Shown: positions 33,466-42,495 of the stretch, piece by piece
Position numbering within the stretch: position 1 is the first letter of the stretch
Layout of the letters: each line of letters opens with the position of its first letter
From: Candidatus Nanohalarchaeota archaeon
Lineage (GTDB): Archaea > EX4484-52 > B79-G9
DNA: 48,754 bases
Assembly: GCA_030634545.1 (NCBI GenBank)
Contig: DAOWAN010000003.1
Coordinates: 1-48,754 of the forward strand
Direction of reading: 5' to 3'
Notes under the pieces: model-generated
Databases searched by the model: none
Told to the model about the DNA's origin: nothing
The model's input: the letters and a program-made list of their open reading frames with translations, nothing else
Translations under genes and position numbers: made by a program

Positions 33466-34974
33466 ATGTTTGAAAAAGACTCCTGTTTTCTGGTTGACCT
33501 CCGTAGATGTAGAGACCTCAAATTTAAAGATTTAGTAGAATTACAAGAGTTTCAACAAAAACTTGATTATTTTAGGATATCAAACCCCAAACACCTCAAT
33601 TTTTCAATAAACAAATTGCCAATAGTTCTCAAAATACATTCTACAACGATGGATAAATTCCACAATAGCACTATTGGTTCAAAAATTACGGTGGATGGCT
33701 ACTTAGAGCCATATTTCCCTAAAAAAATGGAAACAAGAACAATTTTAAAATATCTAGAGACACATGGTTTTCAAGTAAATGAGGGATTTAGAACTTATGC
33801 ATTTTATGCCGTATCTTCAAAGATACCAACAGAGGTCATAATAATTGCCCCCAGAGAATATGAATTTGTTATAAACTCTGAAATGCCACACACACTAAAA
33901 ATCATAAATCTAAAGCGAATAAAATATCAAACAATAGCGTTGCTGCAAGATGTTCCTGAACCGATAACACTAAAAATACCCCCAATTGAGACACCATATC
34001 CCGTATTGACTTTAAAAGAGATAAGAAAGTGTATAACACAAATATCTTCACTAGATTCTCCTGATAAACAAATAATTGATGCGCTAATTGCACCCAATAT
34101 TGGTTCAGATTTTGTTAAAAAACATGTTGAAACCGACGGCATTGGTTCTTCATATGTTCACAATAAAACTGTTGAGCAAGATGTAACTCTGCTTAATAAT
34201 ATGTTAAAAGAATCTAGTTCGGGCTTATCTCTACAAGATTATGGCATCATTAATATTTCAAATAAACATAATTCCCATTTACTTAACATAAAACGAAGAG
34301 ATCCTTTAGTCCTTAAAATGTGTAATGTTTTCTCATGGGATATCCCATCCTCATTAAATAGAAACAATTTACCGCTATCAGAATATAGAATGAATCCAGA
34401 GGGTATTAATATTATAGATACAAAAGACATACAGAATAACACCGCACTCCAATATTCCATTTTACATTATGGTCTACTTAGAAAAGGTCTAGTTAGTACA
34501 ACAACACATGACATGATTTGTAAAAAATTGATAGATAACGTATCTGAGTTAATGCAAGATAAAACAAATAGTATCAACAAAATCATGGACATCAATTCAC
34601 TACCCAAACAAGCAGGCAGAGTAGTTTCTTTTTACAAGAAGTTCAATATCCCAAACGCACTAGATGTAGCATATAAAAGTATAGATGACGGTATTGATTC
34701 AATACTTCAGGATGATGTCTTTTTAATGAACTGTAAAGAGTCACATCAATTATCTACAGAAAATATACCTATAGATATAATGAAAGCTTATCATTCATGC
34801 CCAAAAAAAACAAAGGATAATATTATTGAGCATATTATGGAAAGAACGGGATGGTCTGAAAAACGTGCTGAAAAGGCATTTGACGAATTAGTTGAGAATG
34901 GTACATTTACAGCATATGATAATGTACATTATCGTTTTACCCACGATGCTAATTATGAACTTACAGAAGCATAA
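33466..34974 (+). CDS. Large unknown protein with C-terminal winged helix, 502 aa
   Basis: The first ~430 residues match no family I know. They are soluble and mixed alpha/beta, with LDSPDKQIIDALIAPNIGSD and LPLSEYRMNPEGIN segments. The last 65 resemble a winged helix (TKDNIIEHIMERTGWSEKRA then FDELVENGTFTAYDNVHYRF). The frame extends to a TTG at 33457, but ATG 33466 is the natural start. A/T-rich sequence (AATTTAAAATATC) ~35 nt upstream may be the promoter. Composition (5 G/13 C in 33541-33600) is opposite to the region's skew, so recent transfer is likely. Confidence 0.65.
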   Translation: MFEKDSCFLVDLRRCRDLKFKDLVELQEFQQKLDYFRISNPKHLNFSINKLPIVLKIHSTTMDKFHNSTIGSKITVDGYLEPYFPKKMETRTILKYLETHGFQVNEGFRTYAFYAVSSKIPTEVIIIAPREYEFVINSEMPHTLKIINLKRIKYQTIALLQDVPEPITLKIPPIETPYPVLTLKEIRKCITQISSLDSPDKQIIDALIAPNIGSDFVKKHVETDGIGSSYVHNKTVEQDVTLLNNMLKESSSGLSLQDYGIINISNKHNSHLLNIKRRDPLVLKMCNVFSWDIPSSLNRNNLPLSEYRMNPEGINIIDTKDIQNNTALQYSILHYGLLRKGLVSTTTHDMICKKLIDNVSELMQDKTNSINKIMDINSLPKQAGRVVSFYKKFNIPNALDVAYKSIDDGIDSILQDDVFLMNCKESHQLSTENIPIDIMKAYHSCPKKTKDNIIEHIMERTGWSEKRAEKAFDELVENGTFTAYDNVHYRFTHDANYELTEA

Positions 34975-35051
34975 CATATTCATATAAATCTTACAACACA
35001 ATAAAAATAGAGAAACAATAACCATTGAATCAATATTACATAAAGATGAAA

Positions 35052-35261
35052 TTAAAAATCAAACTTAAACCCCAAATCTTTTGCTACATCTTTAAGTTTT
35101 CTCACTTTACCTTCTCTTACTTGCATTTTTCCTTCGATAACTTCTTTTTTCAGTTTAGGATTATAAAGTATTTCTAATGTTGATTTCATAGAATTATATT
35201 CATCAGTAGTTATTGTTATCCATTCAGTTTCATGTCTACCACTAATCATTGCTTCGCTCAT
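35052..35261 (-). CDS. Antitoxin-like protein (RelB/Phd-type), apparently orphan
   Basis: The 69-residue product has ETEWITITTDEYNSMKSTLE, a Phd/RelB-like DNA-binding start with a TxxEYxxLxxTLE pattern, followed by ILYNPKLKKEVIEGKMQVREGKV, resembling the 'DP-x(3)-I-x-EG' toxin-neutralising tail of archaeal RelB-like antitoxins. No RelE-type toxin gene lies on either side; the next gene is unrelated. The assignment rests on pattern only. Confidence 0.5.
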   Translation of the reverse strand: MSEAMISGRHETEWITITTDEYNSMKSTLEILYNPKLKKEVIEGKMQVREGKVRKLKDVAKDLGFKFDF

Positions 35262-35367
35262 TATTTAATATTAAATCTTAAATTTTATAAAATTAGATTT
35301 ACTTTCTAACCTGAAAATTAAAAACAGTTGGATAAGGGTTATCCATTTTTTATAAAAACCTTCTCCT

Positions 35368-35895
35368 TTAATTGAATTTTAATTTCTTTTTATAATCTTT
35401 AATATCATCTTCATGTCTCAAACATGTGAAATGTGGAATATACACTAGTTTTACATCTTTCAGTTCTTCTTTGATATCTTTTTCAAGATATTTAGAAAAG
35501 AGTTCTTCTGCATTTCTACCCATGAGAAATATCTTTTTTAGCTTTTCTTTTCCTATTTCCCACTTGATAATTTCCAGATACAATATCATTTCTTTTATTA
35601 TTTCTGGATCTGAGTTTTTCTTATATTTGCGGTAGTATTCTTCTGCTTCTTTTGCAGTCATCCTTTTTTTGATGAAATCAGTTAAATGCGCACCAGATAG
35701 ATGTGCTTCTTCTAGATGTTTATAATGTTTGTCAAGCTGTTTTGTTCGTGTCCTGTTTTTGTTTGGACAGAATGATATTATCATTACGTCTCTCCACCCA
35801 TAAAATCCTTTGATGATCTTATCTGTTGGGTACATCCCGTCTTTTTTGTAATCCCCTATTATTTTCTTTTGTTGCATATTTAATTTGTGCATCAT
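35368..35895 (-). CDS. Unknown protein, possible uracil-DNA-glycosylase-like fold, 175 aa
   Basis: The sequence has MIISFCPNKNRT near 40, LTDFIKKRM near 75, FLMGRNAEELFSKYL near 130 and IPHFTCLRHEDD near the end. The order strand-'NP'-like loop, 'TDxxK' and 'GxxAxxx' resembles UDG-fold proteins such as DUF1643, but I am not sure. ATG 35895 has AGGAG 6 nt upstream and overlaps the stop of the MCM-like gene, so both are in one operon. Confidence 0.5.
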   Translation of the reverse strand: MMHKLNMQQKKIIGDYKKDGMYPTDKIIKGFYGWRDVMIISFCPNKNRTRTKQLDKHYKHLEEAHLSGAHLTDFIKKRMTAKEAEEYYRKYKKNSDPEIIKEMILYLEIIKWEIGKEKLKKIFLMGRNAEELFSKYLEKDIKEELKDVKLVYIPHFTCLRHEDDIKDYKKKLKFN

Positions 35896-36590
35896 TATAC
35901 TCTCCTAATATAAGCATGTCTGGGTTCGAACAGTTCACCTTCCCGCTTTAACTTTTTGATTATTTCTTCTGCATCTTCAATACCCTGTTCCTCAGCACAC
36001 ACTTTCACATCTTCTATAAGCACAGACTTATCCTCTCTTTCACCTTGCATTTCTTTAACTAGTTTACAGATGATACGCATTTTATTATTTATGGTTTTAC
36101 CTTCATCGGTATCGTAATCAATTACATCATCATCTAATATTACAAGTTCTAATTTTTCGGCAATTATTGTCGGATTTATCTTTCTTGTGTTCCTTGCGAA
36201 TTCTATATTGATTTTGCCTTCTATATGTACTAGGTTTTCTTCTTTGACAATATCTTTTTTTGAAATAAATTTCTCAGGAATTATAACATCAACATGAATG
36301 GAACGATATAGACTATTACCCCATTCAAGTATTATCCTCTGTGTAACTTCTGTTACGACATTTTTTATCTCAAAACTTGTTTTATTACCACAATCGCAAA
36401 ATGGTTTTTTCAATTTTTCAGATTCTTGTAATTCTGTTAGTTTTTTACCACATTCTTTACACTCAAATGTGACTTCTATTGCATGCTGTTCGATATTATC
36501 AATACGTGTAATCACACCATTTATTCCTACTATATCACCATTATTATGATGAGTAGATAAGAAATCATAATAATTTTCGAAGAACTTCAT
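35895..36590 (-). CDS. MCM-like protein lacking the ATPase domain
   Basis: Residues 1-170 look like the N-terminal part of archaeal MCM: a helical start, an OB fold (GDIVGINGVITRID) and a zinc site with Cys44, 47, 65 and 67 (CKEC...CDC). Residues 185-231 look like the MCM C-terminal winged helix (IEDAEEIIKKLKREGELFEP). The ~300-residue AAA+ motor that normally joins them is missing, with no Walker A. ATG 36590 is chosen because the upstream extension to 36686 is not protein-like. It is co-transcribed with the 175-aa gene. Confidence 0.6.
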   Translation of the reverse strand: MKFFENYYDFLSTHHNNGDIVGINGVITRIDNIEQHAIEVTFECKECGKKLTELQESEKLKKPFCDCGNKTSFEIKNVVTEVTQRIILEWGNSLYRSIHVDVIIPEKFISKKDIVKEENLVHIEGKINIEFARNTRKINPTIIAEKLELVILDDDVIDYDTDEGKTINNKMRIICKLVKEMQGEREDKSVLIEDVKVCAEEQGIEDAEEIIKKLKREGELFEPRHAYIRRV

Positions 36591-36635
36591 GTTATTTCTT
36601 AAAAAAAGAAAATTAATAAACTTATAGTCCAAATT

Positions 36636-36776
36636 ATGCACGCTTTTGCAAAAGATTATTTTTGTAGCGCAAGTGAAAAAAAACAATATTCTCAGCCCAC
36701 ATATTCTAATGAGTCTTTGCAGGTTGATGAAAACAATATTAACAACACATTACTATCAAACTCAGTCAACCTATAA
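36636..36776 (+). CDS. Possible 46-residue microprotein
   Basis: ATG 36636 opens a 46-codon frame rich in Ser and Asn (KKQYSQPTYSNESLQVDENN). TTAATAAAC about 20 nt upstream could be a promoter. It lies between divergent neighbours and ends before the TATA box of the gene at 36834. There is no recognisable family and the A/T-rich setting makes chance frames common. Confidence 0.3.
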   Translation: MHAFAKDYFCSASEKKQYSQPTYSNESLQVDENNINNTLLSNSVNL

Positions 36777-36833
36777 AAAGTGATATTGTTTCTGCGTTAT
36801 ATTTTTATAGTACACCTACCAATAAATCATATT

Positions 36834-37199
36834 ATGACAGCCAATATTGTAGCGCCTAACAAATCAATATTTTCATCAAGACCAGAACCCATGTGGTTTG
36901 TTAAAATTGAAAAGATACTTGCTCACCGAGTAAAAATCAAATTCTTACAGAAAGTGCTTGTCTCTGGGAAAGAAGAAAATGATAAACTAACAATTAACAT
37001 CTTTCCGAAAGAAATAGAGGATAAAACAACTTGCAGTATAAAAGTAACAATCCATCAATATGATAATATTGTAAATAATATTGATGTGAAATATTACATT
37101 GGATACACAATCAAAGGACATTTTATTTTTGTATTATCATTTCCTGAATATTCATCTGACATATTAGAAAGTGATAGAATTGAACTTGTACCGAAATAG
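36834..37199 (+). CDS. Unknown protein, 121 aa
   Basis: No family is recognised. The protein has mixed strands and helices, no membrane span once the start is placed at ATG 36834, and a strand-rich C-terminal half (VKYYIGYTIKGHFIFVLSFP). A TATA box (ATTTTTATAG) about 25 nt before ATG 36834 overrules the earlier in-frame ATG 36780. It is the last gene of the A/T-rich island. Confidence 0.55.
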   Translation: MTANIVAPNKSIFSSRPEPMWFVKIEKILAHRVKIKFLQKVLVSGKEENDKLTINIFPKEIEDKTTCSIKVTIHQYDNIVNNIDVKYYIGYTIKGHFIFVLSFPEYSSDILESDRIELVPK

Positions 37200-37271
37200 A
37201 GTTGTTCTCAGAATTCTCCATAAATAGATTTTAATTCATCGCACATAATCCCGTTCATCTATTATTCAGAT

Positions 37272-37379
37272 TCATACGTTACATTTATGGCGAGAATTTA
37301 TGTTTTTTCTTAGGGTTTTTGTTAGGGCGTCAAGCAGTCTGCGCTCTGTCAATTGGGTCTTTTGGTTGTCTTTGAATGT
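37272..37379 (-). pseudogene. Duplicated 3' end of the radical SAM gene
   Basis: Read on the minus strand this fragment gives TFKDNQKTQLTERRLLDALT, then KTLRKNIN. It matches the C-terminus of the radical SAM protein at 42496 (DFKDNPKSPLTERRLLDALI, then KTLRKNTN). It begins 2 nt after the subtilase stop codon and has no start codon. The bases 37295-37375 form a direct repeat of about 80 bp with 42497-42578. It is a duplicated gene end, as left by integration or a tandem duplication. Confidence 0.85.
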
Positions 37380-37380
37380 G

Positions 37381-40300
37381 TTAGTGTTTTTTGTTTTTCG
37401 GGACATGCTTTTTATATTTTATTGGTTCTGCGCGGTTCTTTTTCATGAAGATTGCCCTTAAAAATATGCCTACAATTATGGCTATCAACACAATCATGAT
37501 GCTGTCTAAACCAGGGGCGTATTTTGATATTGTCGAGGCTGCAAGTCCTGTCGGTCCCATGTCTTCCTGCGCAGTACGGTCTGATGAGGTTAGCACTCTC
37601 TTTTCTTCATCTTCTTTTGTGTCGGGGATGTCATGTGCGGATATGTATTTTGGGGTTTTTGGTTCTATTTCACATGTTTGGGATTCTGCTGATTTGTTTT
37701 CTTCTGTGGCGCAAACATTGCGGTCTGTACAGGTTCGGGTCTGCCTGTTGTTTTCGCATGAGGACCATTCTGTACATGTCCAATCTTCTGTGCAGGCTGC
37801 GCTTTGTATTATTGCTGGAGCGGGGGTCCTGCTGCTTGTGCTGCTGCCGATGTTGTTGTTATCTTCTTCGGGCGGGTCCTCGCCTTGGATGCTTGCGAAT
37901 GAACCGTAATGGCTGAAGTGTGTAACATTTGCCCATACATAGTTGTCTATTACATTTACTCCGGTGTTTTCACATGCTGTCCATTCATTTAGGGTTTCGT
38001 TCAGATAGTACATCTTTAGTGTGTTTTCGTCTATCCCGGCAGCGCTTAGTTCGCTGTCATTGTAGTGCATCTTTATCATTGCCCAGTTCATATTGCCTTC
38101 AAGGTCGTCATTTACTTCTATCTGGATGAATCTATTCCAATCTGTCATTCCTGAAGGGGTTGTGTTACCGGGGTTGTTTAAGTGTTCTATCAGGTTTACT
38201 GAGGCGTTTGTTGAATCTCCTACTTTTATCTGTAAGGTCAGTTCACCTTCAGTTATGTTAATGGAACTGTCTTTTGGTATATTTACGTTTACTAAAGCCA
38301 CGTTGAATTGCTTTGATGCTTCTGCGGTCCAATTTTTACCAGAATAGTCTGTATAATTGTAGAGCAGGGTGAGGATGTAATCACCGGGTTTCAATATATT
38401 TGCTCTCCAGTTTTGAGCAAGATCAATGCTTTCACCACCGGAGATATGAACATTCTCTATCTTTGATATTATCGTTGTATGGTTCTCATATGCTACCTGC
38501 CAGAATACTGTGCCGGTGGTCTGTTTATACAGATACTCTTCAGTGTTCGTCAATTGCGCTTTTGCAATAACTTCTTCTGTCGGGCTATATTCCTGTTTAT
38601 CAATATCAAGTGAGATGTCAACCATAGGCTTTACAAGAGATATCATAAGCGGGATAGTGTCTGACCAGGAACCTTCTAATACCTCATGATTTTCACCACT
38701 ATACCAATCACCTGTCAAATACAGAGTAGCAGAATAGGTTTCTGATGTTGCGTTATCCGGCAGTCTTATACTTAGTGATATGTTTTCTGTATCTGTGAAA
38801 TAATCGGTTGGTCTATTGATTACAGAAATCCAGTCACATTCTGCTTCACTCACTACCCAGATGTTCAGATCAAAAGGATATTCCTCATAATACAGACCTT
38901 CGCCTACCAGCACGATTGTCCATAGTCCTGATTCATAATTCTCTGTCAAATAGAGGTATCCGGAAATATCACTGCCATAAGTATTCATTGATTGTTCAAC
39001 CAATGTTCCATTCCCATCGAAAATATATAATTCGAAAGTATTCAAATAGGCAAGAGAATCCAGATGCGCCTCAAACTTTAGATGTTCATCATTATTCAAT
39101 TGCTCCTGTGTTATGTTGAAATTATAGTAGCGGTATGAATTACTGAACGGTCCTAAGGTATTGTTTTTATCAATATCGGAGGCAGGGACAATGTCCAGAG
39201 GAGTTTCAACCCAGACATTGCTTTCAGTGGAGTTTAGAAGAAAATCTGAATCCAGGAAATTTGTCAGGTTTATGGTCACGTTGGTGGTTTCGTTTGGCTC
39301 TAAAGTAATCCTGGAGCTTTTTAGATTGGCAGTCATGCCAGGATACCAAATCTCACCTGAAAATTGAAGACCTGCATCATCTTCCAGGTATAAGTTCTCT
39401 GACTCAATAACCACTGTCCAATTGCCTTCTAAAGGTTCGCGTAGGTATGAGTTCTCTATACTACCTTCAAGATCTGATGCATCATATTCTTTTCCTGCCG
39501 GGTCATATACGAATAGTCTCAAGTCATTATAACTTCCGGGAGCGTAATCTCTTATCCAAAGAGATATCTTCAGATAAGGTATTTGGGGCAGCACTTCAAA
39601 GGAAAATGCTCTTCTTTCATTTGAACTACAGAAATATCCGTCAAATGATGCTATTCTGTTAGTGTATCCCATAGATGAACCAGAACCTCCAGAGGAAGGC
39701 GGTTGTGCATAATTACCCGTACCACAAATATTACTTCCAAAATACTCATGTGTCGCATATGATTTAAATTCTATTGGTTCTGAAACTATGATCGATGCAG
39801 GAATCATAACATCTTCATCAATTGAATTTAGTTTTATCTTTCCTGCATATAATCCGGATATATCTGCATCAGGTATTATTGTAAGTCCGTTTTCTGAATA
39901 ATTGAACCAGTCCCACGTTTCAGGTTTATATGTTTTCAAAGTGATTGTAACATTTACTTCTCCGGAAACACTATATGGGTAAACATACAGGCGCCAAAGA
40001 CCATCTTTGGGCTTGTAGACAAATATGCTTTCTGAGTCAATTATGCCATAAGACCCGGAATAGTGCATATTCACTGGATCATATAGAGTCATGTCAATAT
40101 CATTGGAACTATTGTTCCAATTTATGGAGATATTAAATGAGTAGGCATCGTCAGGCATATAAAAGGTGTAATTAAATCCGATTGTAGAATTTACTGTATC
40201 GTAATCTGTTATCAGATCTATGATTTGCGTACCATCTTTAATGGCAGATAAAGCAGGATCAGTTAATGTCGTATTTAGAGTGATTGTTGTCTGCCTGCCA

Positions 40301-42324
40301 TTTTGAATGATAAGATTTAACAGGGACGGTGTCGCAAGAATTTTTGACTCCTCTGCTAATTCATGAGCATCTGAAACATTGATTAAACCTGCTCCCTGAA
40401 CAAATACTCTTTCACCAAAATCTTCGGCTGTATTCATTAAAATCTCTTTTATCTCATCCGGAGTCAGGTCGGAATCTGTCTGTTTCAATAGTGCTACTGC
40501 GCCTGCGACGTGCGGGGCGGCCATACTTGTGCCGCTAGCAGAGGTATAATGCGGAGTGTATAAAATACCCATATCAGTGCTACCTGACCTTGCTGAAATT
40601 ATTGAAACACCGGGGGCAACTAATTCCGGTTTTATTCTGCCGTCTGATGTGGGACCGATACTGCTGAAAGATGCAATCTGTCCTGATTGCGCATATTTGT
40701 ATGAAGCACCAACAGTAATCACTTTTTTTGCACAGCCGGGAGTAAGGATTGTTTCATTACCCCACCAGCCATAATTTCCTGCTGCTATAACTACCACTGT
40801 ACCCATATCCCATGCTTTTTCTGCTGCCTGCGCCAAAGGATCATTTCCATCACAAATGTTTTGCCCACCACCTAAACTCATAGAGATCACATCTGCTCCA
40901 CTTAGTACAGCCCATTCTATGCCCGCTATTATCCCTGAATCATATCCATAGCCATCATCACTTAGGATCTTGCCATTCAATAGCTGAGCGCCGGGCGCTA
41001 CACCTTTAAAAATATCCGGCTGATAATCCAAATTGATATCCAATCCTATTGTCAGATTATTGTCTTCTGAATCGATTTGAGAGACAAGATATTCTGTAGA
41101 ACCCCAAGAACCATAACATACCCCCCAATAATCACATACAGAATAATATTTTTTAAAATGCTCATTCTCAAATGCTTTCATCTGGTCGAGCATTGTGTTG
41201 AAGTCCCCGTCTTCATCAAGATAAATTAAACTGTAATCGGAGGTGATTTCTACGAAACCATTTATGCCTGTGCTGAAATTAAATGTAACATTACCCCAAT
41301 CTTGTGTCCCTGTGCCAGTTATCCATGATTTCCCACCATCAATACTGAAATCGTAAATATGTGTCTCATTTCTATTAATGTCCAATGTATAATTCTCATT
41401 TTCCTGGACCATCAATACATAATCATCTGTATCGTATCCCCACCAACCGGATGGGATGTCATAATTAGATACCTTAGAATCAGGGGTTATCTTAAATATC
41501 CATTTTGTGAGAAGTACATTATACATATCAACTAATTCGACTATTCCTACATGCGGTGTCTGTTCCGGATTCGGTATGTTTGTCAAACCGCTTGTATCTG
41601 TAGAGATTGTGTCTACAAAGATTGTGGAGCCAGCACCGCTCCCGGCAATTATGCCTGCGCAGTGTGTTCCGTGCCCGTAGCCATCTGATGCGTCTAATCT
41701 GTTATCGAATAAAGTGAAATCTCTTTCTAAAATAATCTTATCTTTCAGTCCGGGATGATCTTTGTCGATTCCTGTGTCTAAAACCGCTATCTTTACCCCT
41801 GTACCATCAATGCCATTGTCCCAGACAAATGGTGCGCCAATCGCTTTTGTGCTTTCACTGAGAAGAGGAGTGAATTTTCCTTTTTCTCTCAATTCCTGCA
41901 TTTCCTGTTCAAAGCCTTCATCCGGTTTTGGTATCTGTACTTTTTTGTCTAAATAGATTCCTTTAATGTTGGTATCTGAAGCTATGTTTTGGATGTTTTC
42001 GTGAGGGATGTCCAGGGCGATTGCGCCTATCAGTTCATAGATGTATTTTATCTTTGCATTATTCTGGTTTAAAAAATTGATGACTTCGTCCTTGTGTTTG
42101 ATGTCAGTTAAAGTAACTATCACCGGTACGTCTATTGGTGTCGGTTGACTCAATTGAGTATTTAGGGTGGATACTGCGGTCTGCGGTTGTTGTGATGTTT
42201 TTTCAGATATTTCCTGTAAATGTTCTACAAGAGCAGGGCCAATTATTGTTGGCTCTGAGTGTACTGAATTTGCGAGAAGCATTAAAAAGAACACACATGA
42301 CCAGATTAGAGTTAACTTTTTCAT
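37381..42324 (-). CDS. Giant cell-surface subtilase (S8 family) with C-terminal anchor
   Basis: The 1647-residue protein starts with a signal peptide (1-23) and an I9-type prodomain (65-130). The catalytic triad is Asp183 (VLDTG), His221 (GHGTHCAG) and Ser600 (SGTSMAAPH), with Asn517 in AAGN for the oxyanion hole. About 210 extra residues (230-440) split His from GVAPGA. Then come repeated beta-sandwich and pre-peptidase-like domains, a Cys-rich thrombospondin-like segment (CTEDWTCTEWSSC), and a final span with a basic tail. It should digest proteins at the cell surface. Flanking gene-end repeats suggest it arrived as a unit. Confidence 0.93.
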   Translation of the reverse strand: MKKLTLIWSCVFFLMLLANSVHSEPTIIGPALVEHLQEISEKTSQQPQTAVSTLNTQLSQPTPIDVPVIVTLTDIKHKDEVINFLNQNNAKIKYIYELIGAIALDIPHENIQNIASDTNIKGIYLDKKVQIPKPDEGFEQEMQELREKGKFTPLLSESTKAIGAPFVWDNGIDGTGVKIAVLDTGIDKDHPGLKDKIILERDFTLFDNRLDASDGYGHGTHCAGIIAGSGAGSTIFVDTISTDTSGLTNIPNPEQTPHVGIVELVDMYNVLLTKWIFKITPDSKVSNYDIPSGWWGYDTDDYVLMVQENENYTLDINRNETHIYDFSIDGGKSWITGTGTQDWGNVTFNFSTGINGFVEITSDYSLIYLDEDGDFNTMLDQMKAFENEHFKKYYSVCDYWGVCYGSWGSTEYLVSQIDSEDNNLTIGLDINLDYQPDIFKGVAPGAQLLNGKILSDDGYGYDSGIIAGIEWAVLSGADVISMSLGGGQNICDGNDPLAQAAEKAWDMGTVVVIAAGNYGWWGNETILTPGCAKKVITVGASYKYAQSGQIASFSSIGPTSDGRIKPELVAPGVSIISARSGSTDMGILYTPHYTSASGTSMAAPHVAGAVALLKQTDSDLTPDEIKEILMNTAEDFGERVFVQGAGLINVSDAHELAEESKILATPSLLNLIIQNGRQTTITLNTTLTDPALSAIKDGTQIIDLITDYDTVNSTIGFNYTFYMPDDAYSFNISINWNNSSNDIDMTLYDPVNMHYSGSYGIIDSESIFVYKPKDGLWRLYVYPYSVSGEVNVTITLKTYKPETWDWFNYSENGLTIIPDADISGLYAGKIKLNSIDEDVMIPASIIVSEPIEFKSYATHEYFGSNICGTGNYAQPPSSGGSGSSMGYTNRIASFDGYFCSSNERRAFSFEVLPQIPYLKISLWIRDYAPGSYNDLRLFVYDPAGKEYDASDLEGSIENSYLREPLEGNWTVVIESENLYLEDDAGLQFSGEIWYPGMTANLKSSRITLEPNETTNVTINLTNFLDSDFLLNSTESNVWVETPLDIVPASDIDKNNTLGPFSNSYRYYNFNITQEQLNNDEHLKFEAHLDSLAYLNTFELYIFDGNGTLVEQSMNTYGSDISGYLYLTENYESGLWTIVLVGEGLYYEEYPFDLNIWVVSEAECDWISVINRPTDYFTDTENISLSIRLPDNATSETYSATLYLTGDWYSGENHEVLEGSWSDTIPLMISLVKPMVDISLDIDKQEYSPTEEVIAKAQLTNTEEYLYKQTTGTVFWQVAYENHTTIISKIENVHISGGESIDLAQNWRANILKPGDYILTLLYNYTDYSGKNWTAEASKQFNVALVNVNIPKDSSINITEGELTLQIKVGDSTNASVNLIEHLNNPGNTTPSGMTDWNRFIQIEVNDDLEGNMNWAMIKMHYNDSELSAAGIDENTLKMYYLNETLNEWTACENTGVNVIDNYVWANVTHFSHYGSFASIQGEDPPEEDNNNIGSSTSSRTPAPAIIQSAACTEDWTCTEWSSCENNRQTRTCTDRNVCATEENKSAESQTCEIEPKTPKYISAHDIPDTKEDEEKRVLTSSDRTAQEDMGPTGLAASTISKYAPGLDSIMIVLIAIIVGIFLRAIFMKKNRAEPIKYKKHVPKNKKH

Positions 42325-42495
42325 TGAATTACCACCTTAAATATATAATTTAGTGGAAGAATGGTTAACACACACCTTTATATATGTTACTCTTTGTGAA
42401 TGATTAAAATAGATTTTAGGTTTTTTGTGTATGGCTATAATTCAGGTGAGTTATCTTTGAATCGATTACTTAGAATCCTGCTTATATCCCACTGG

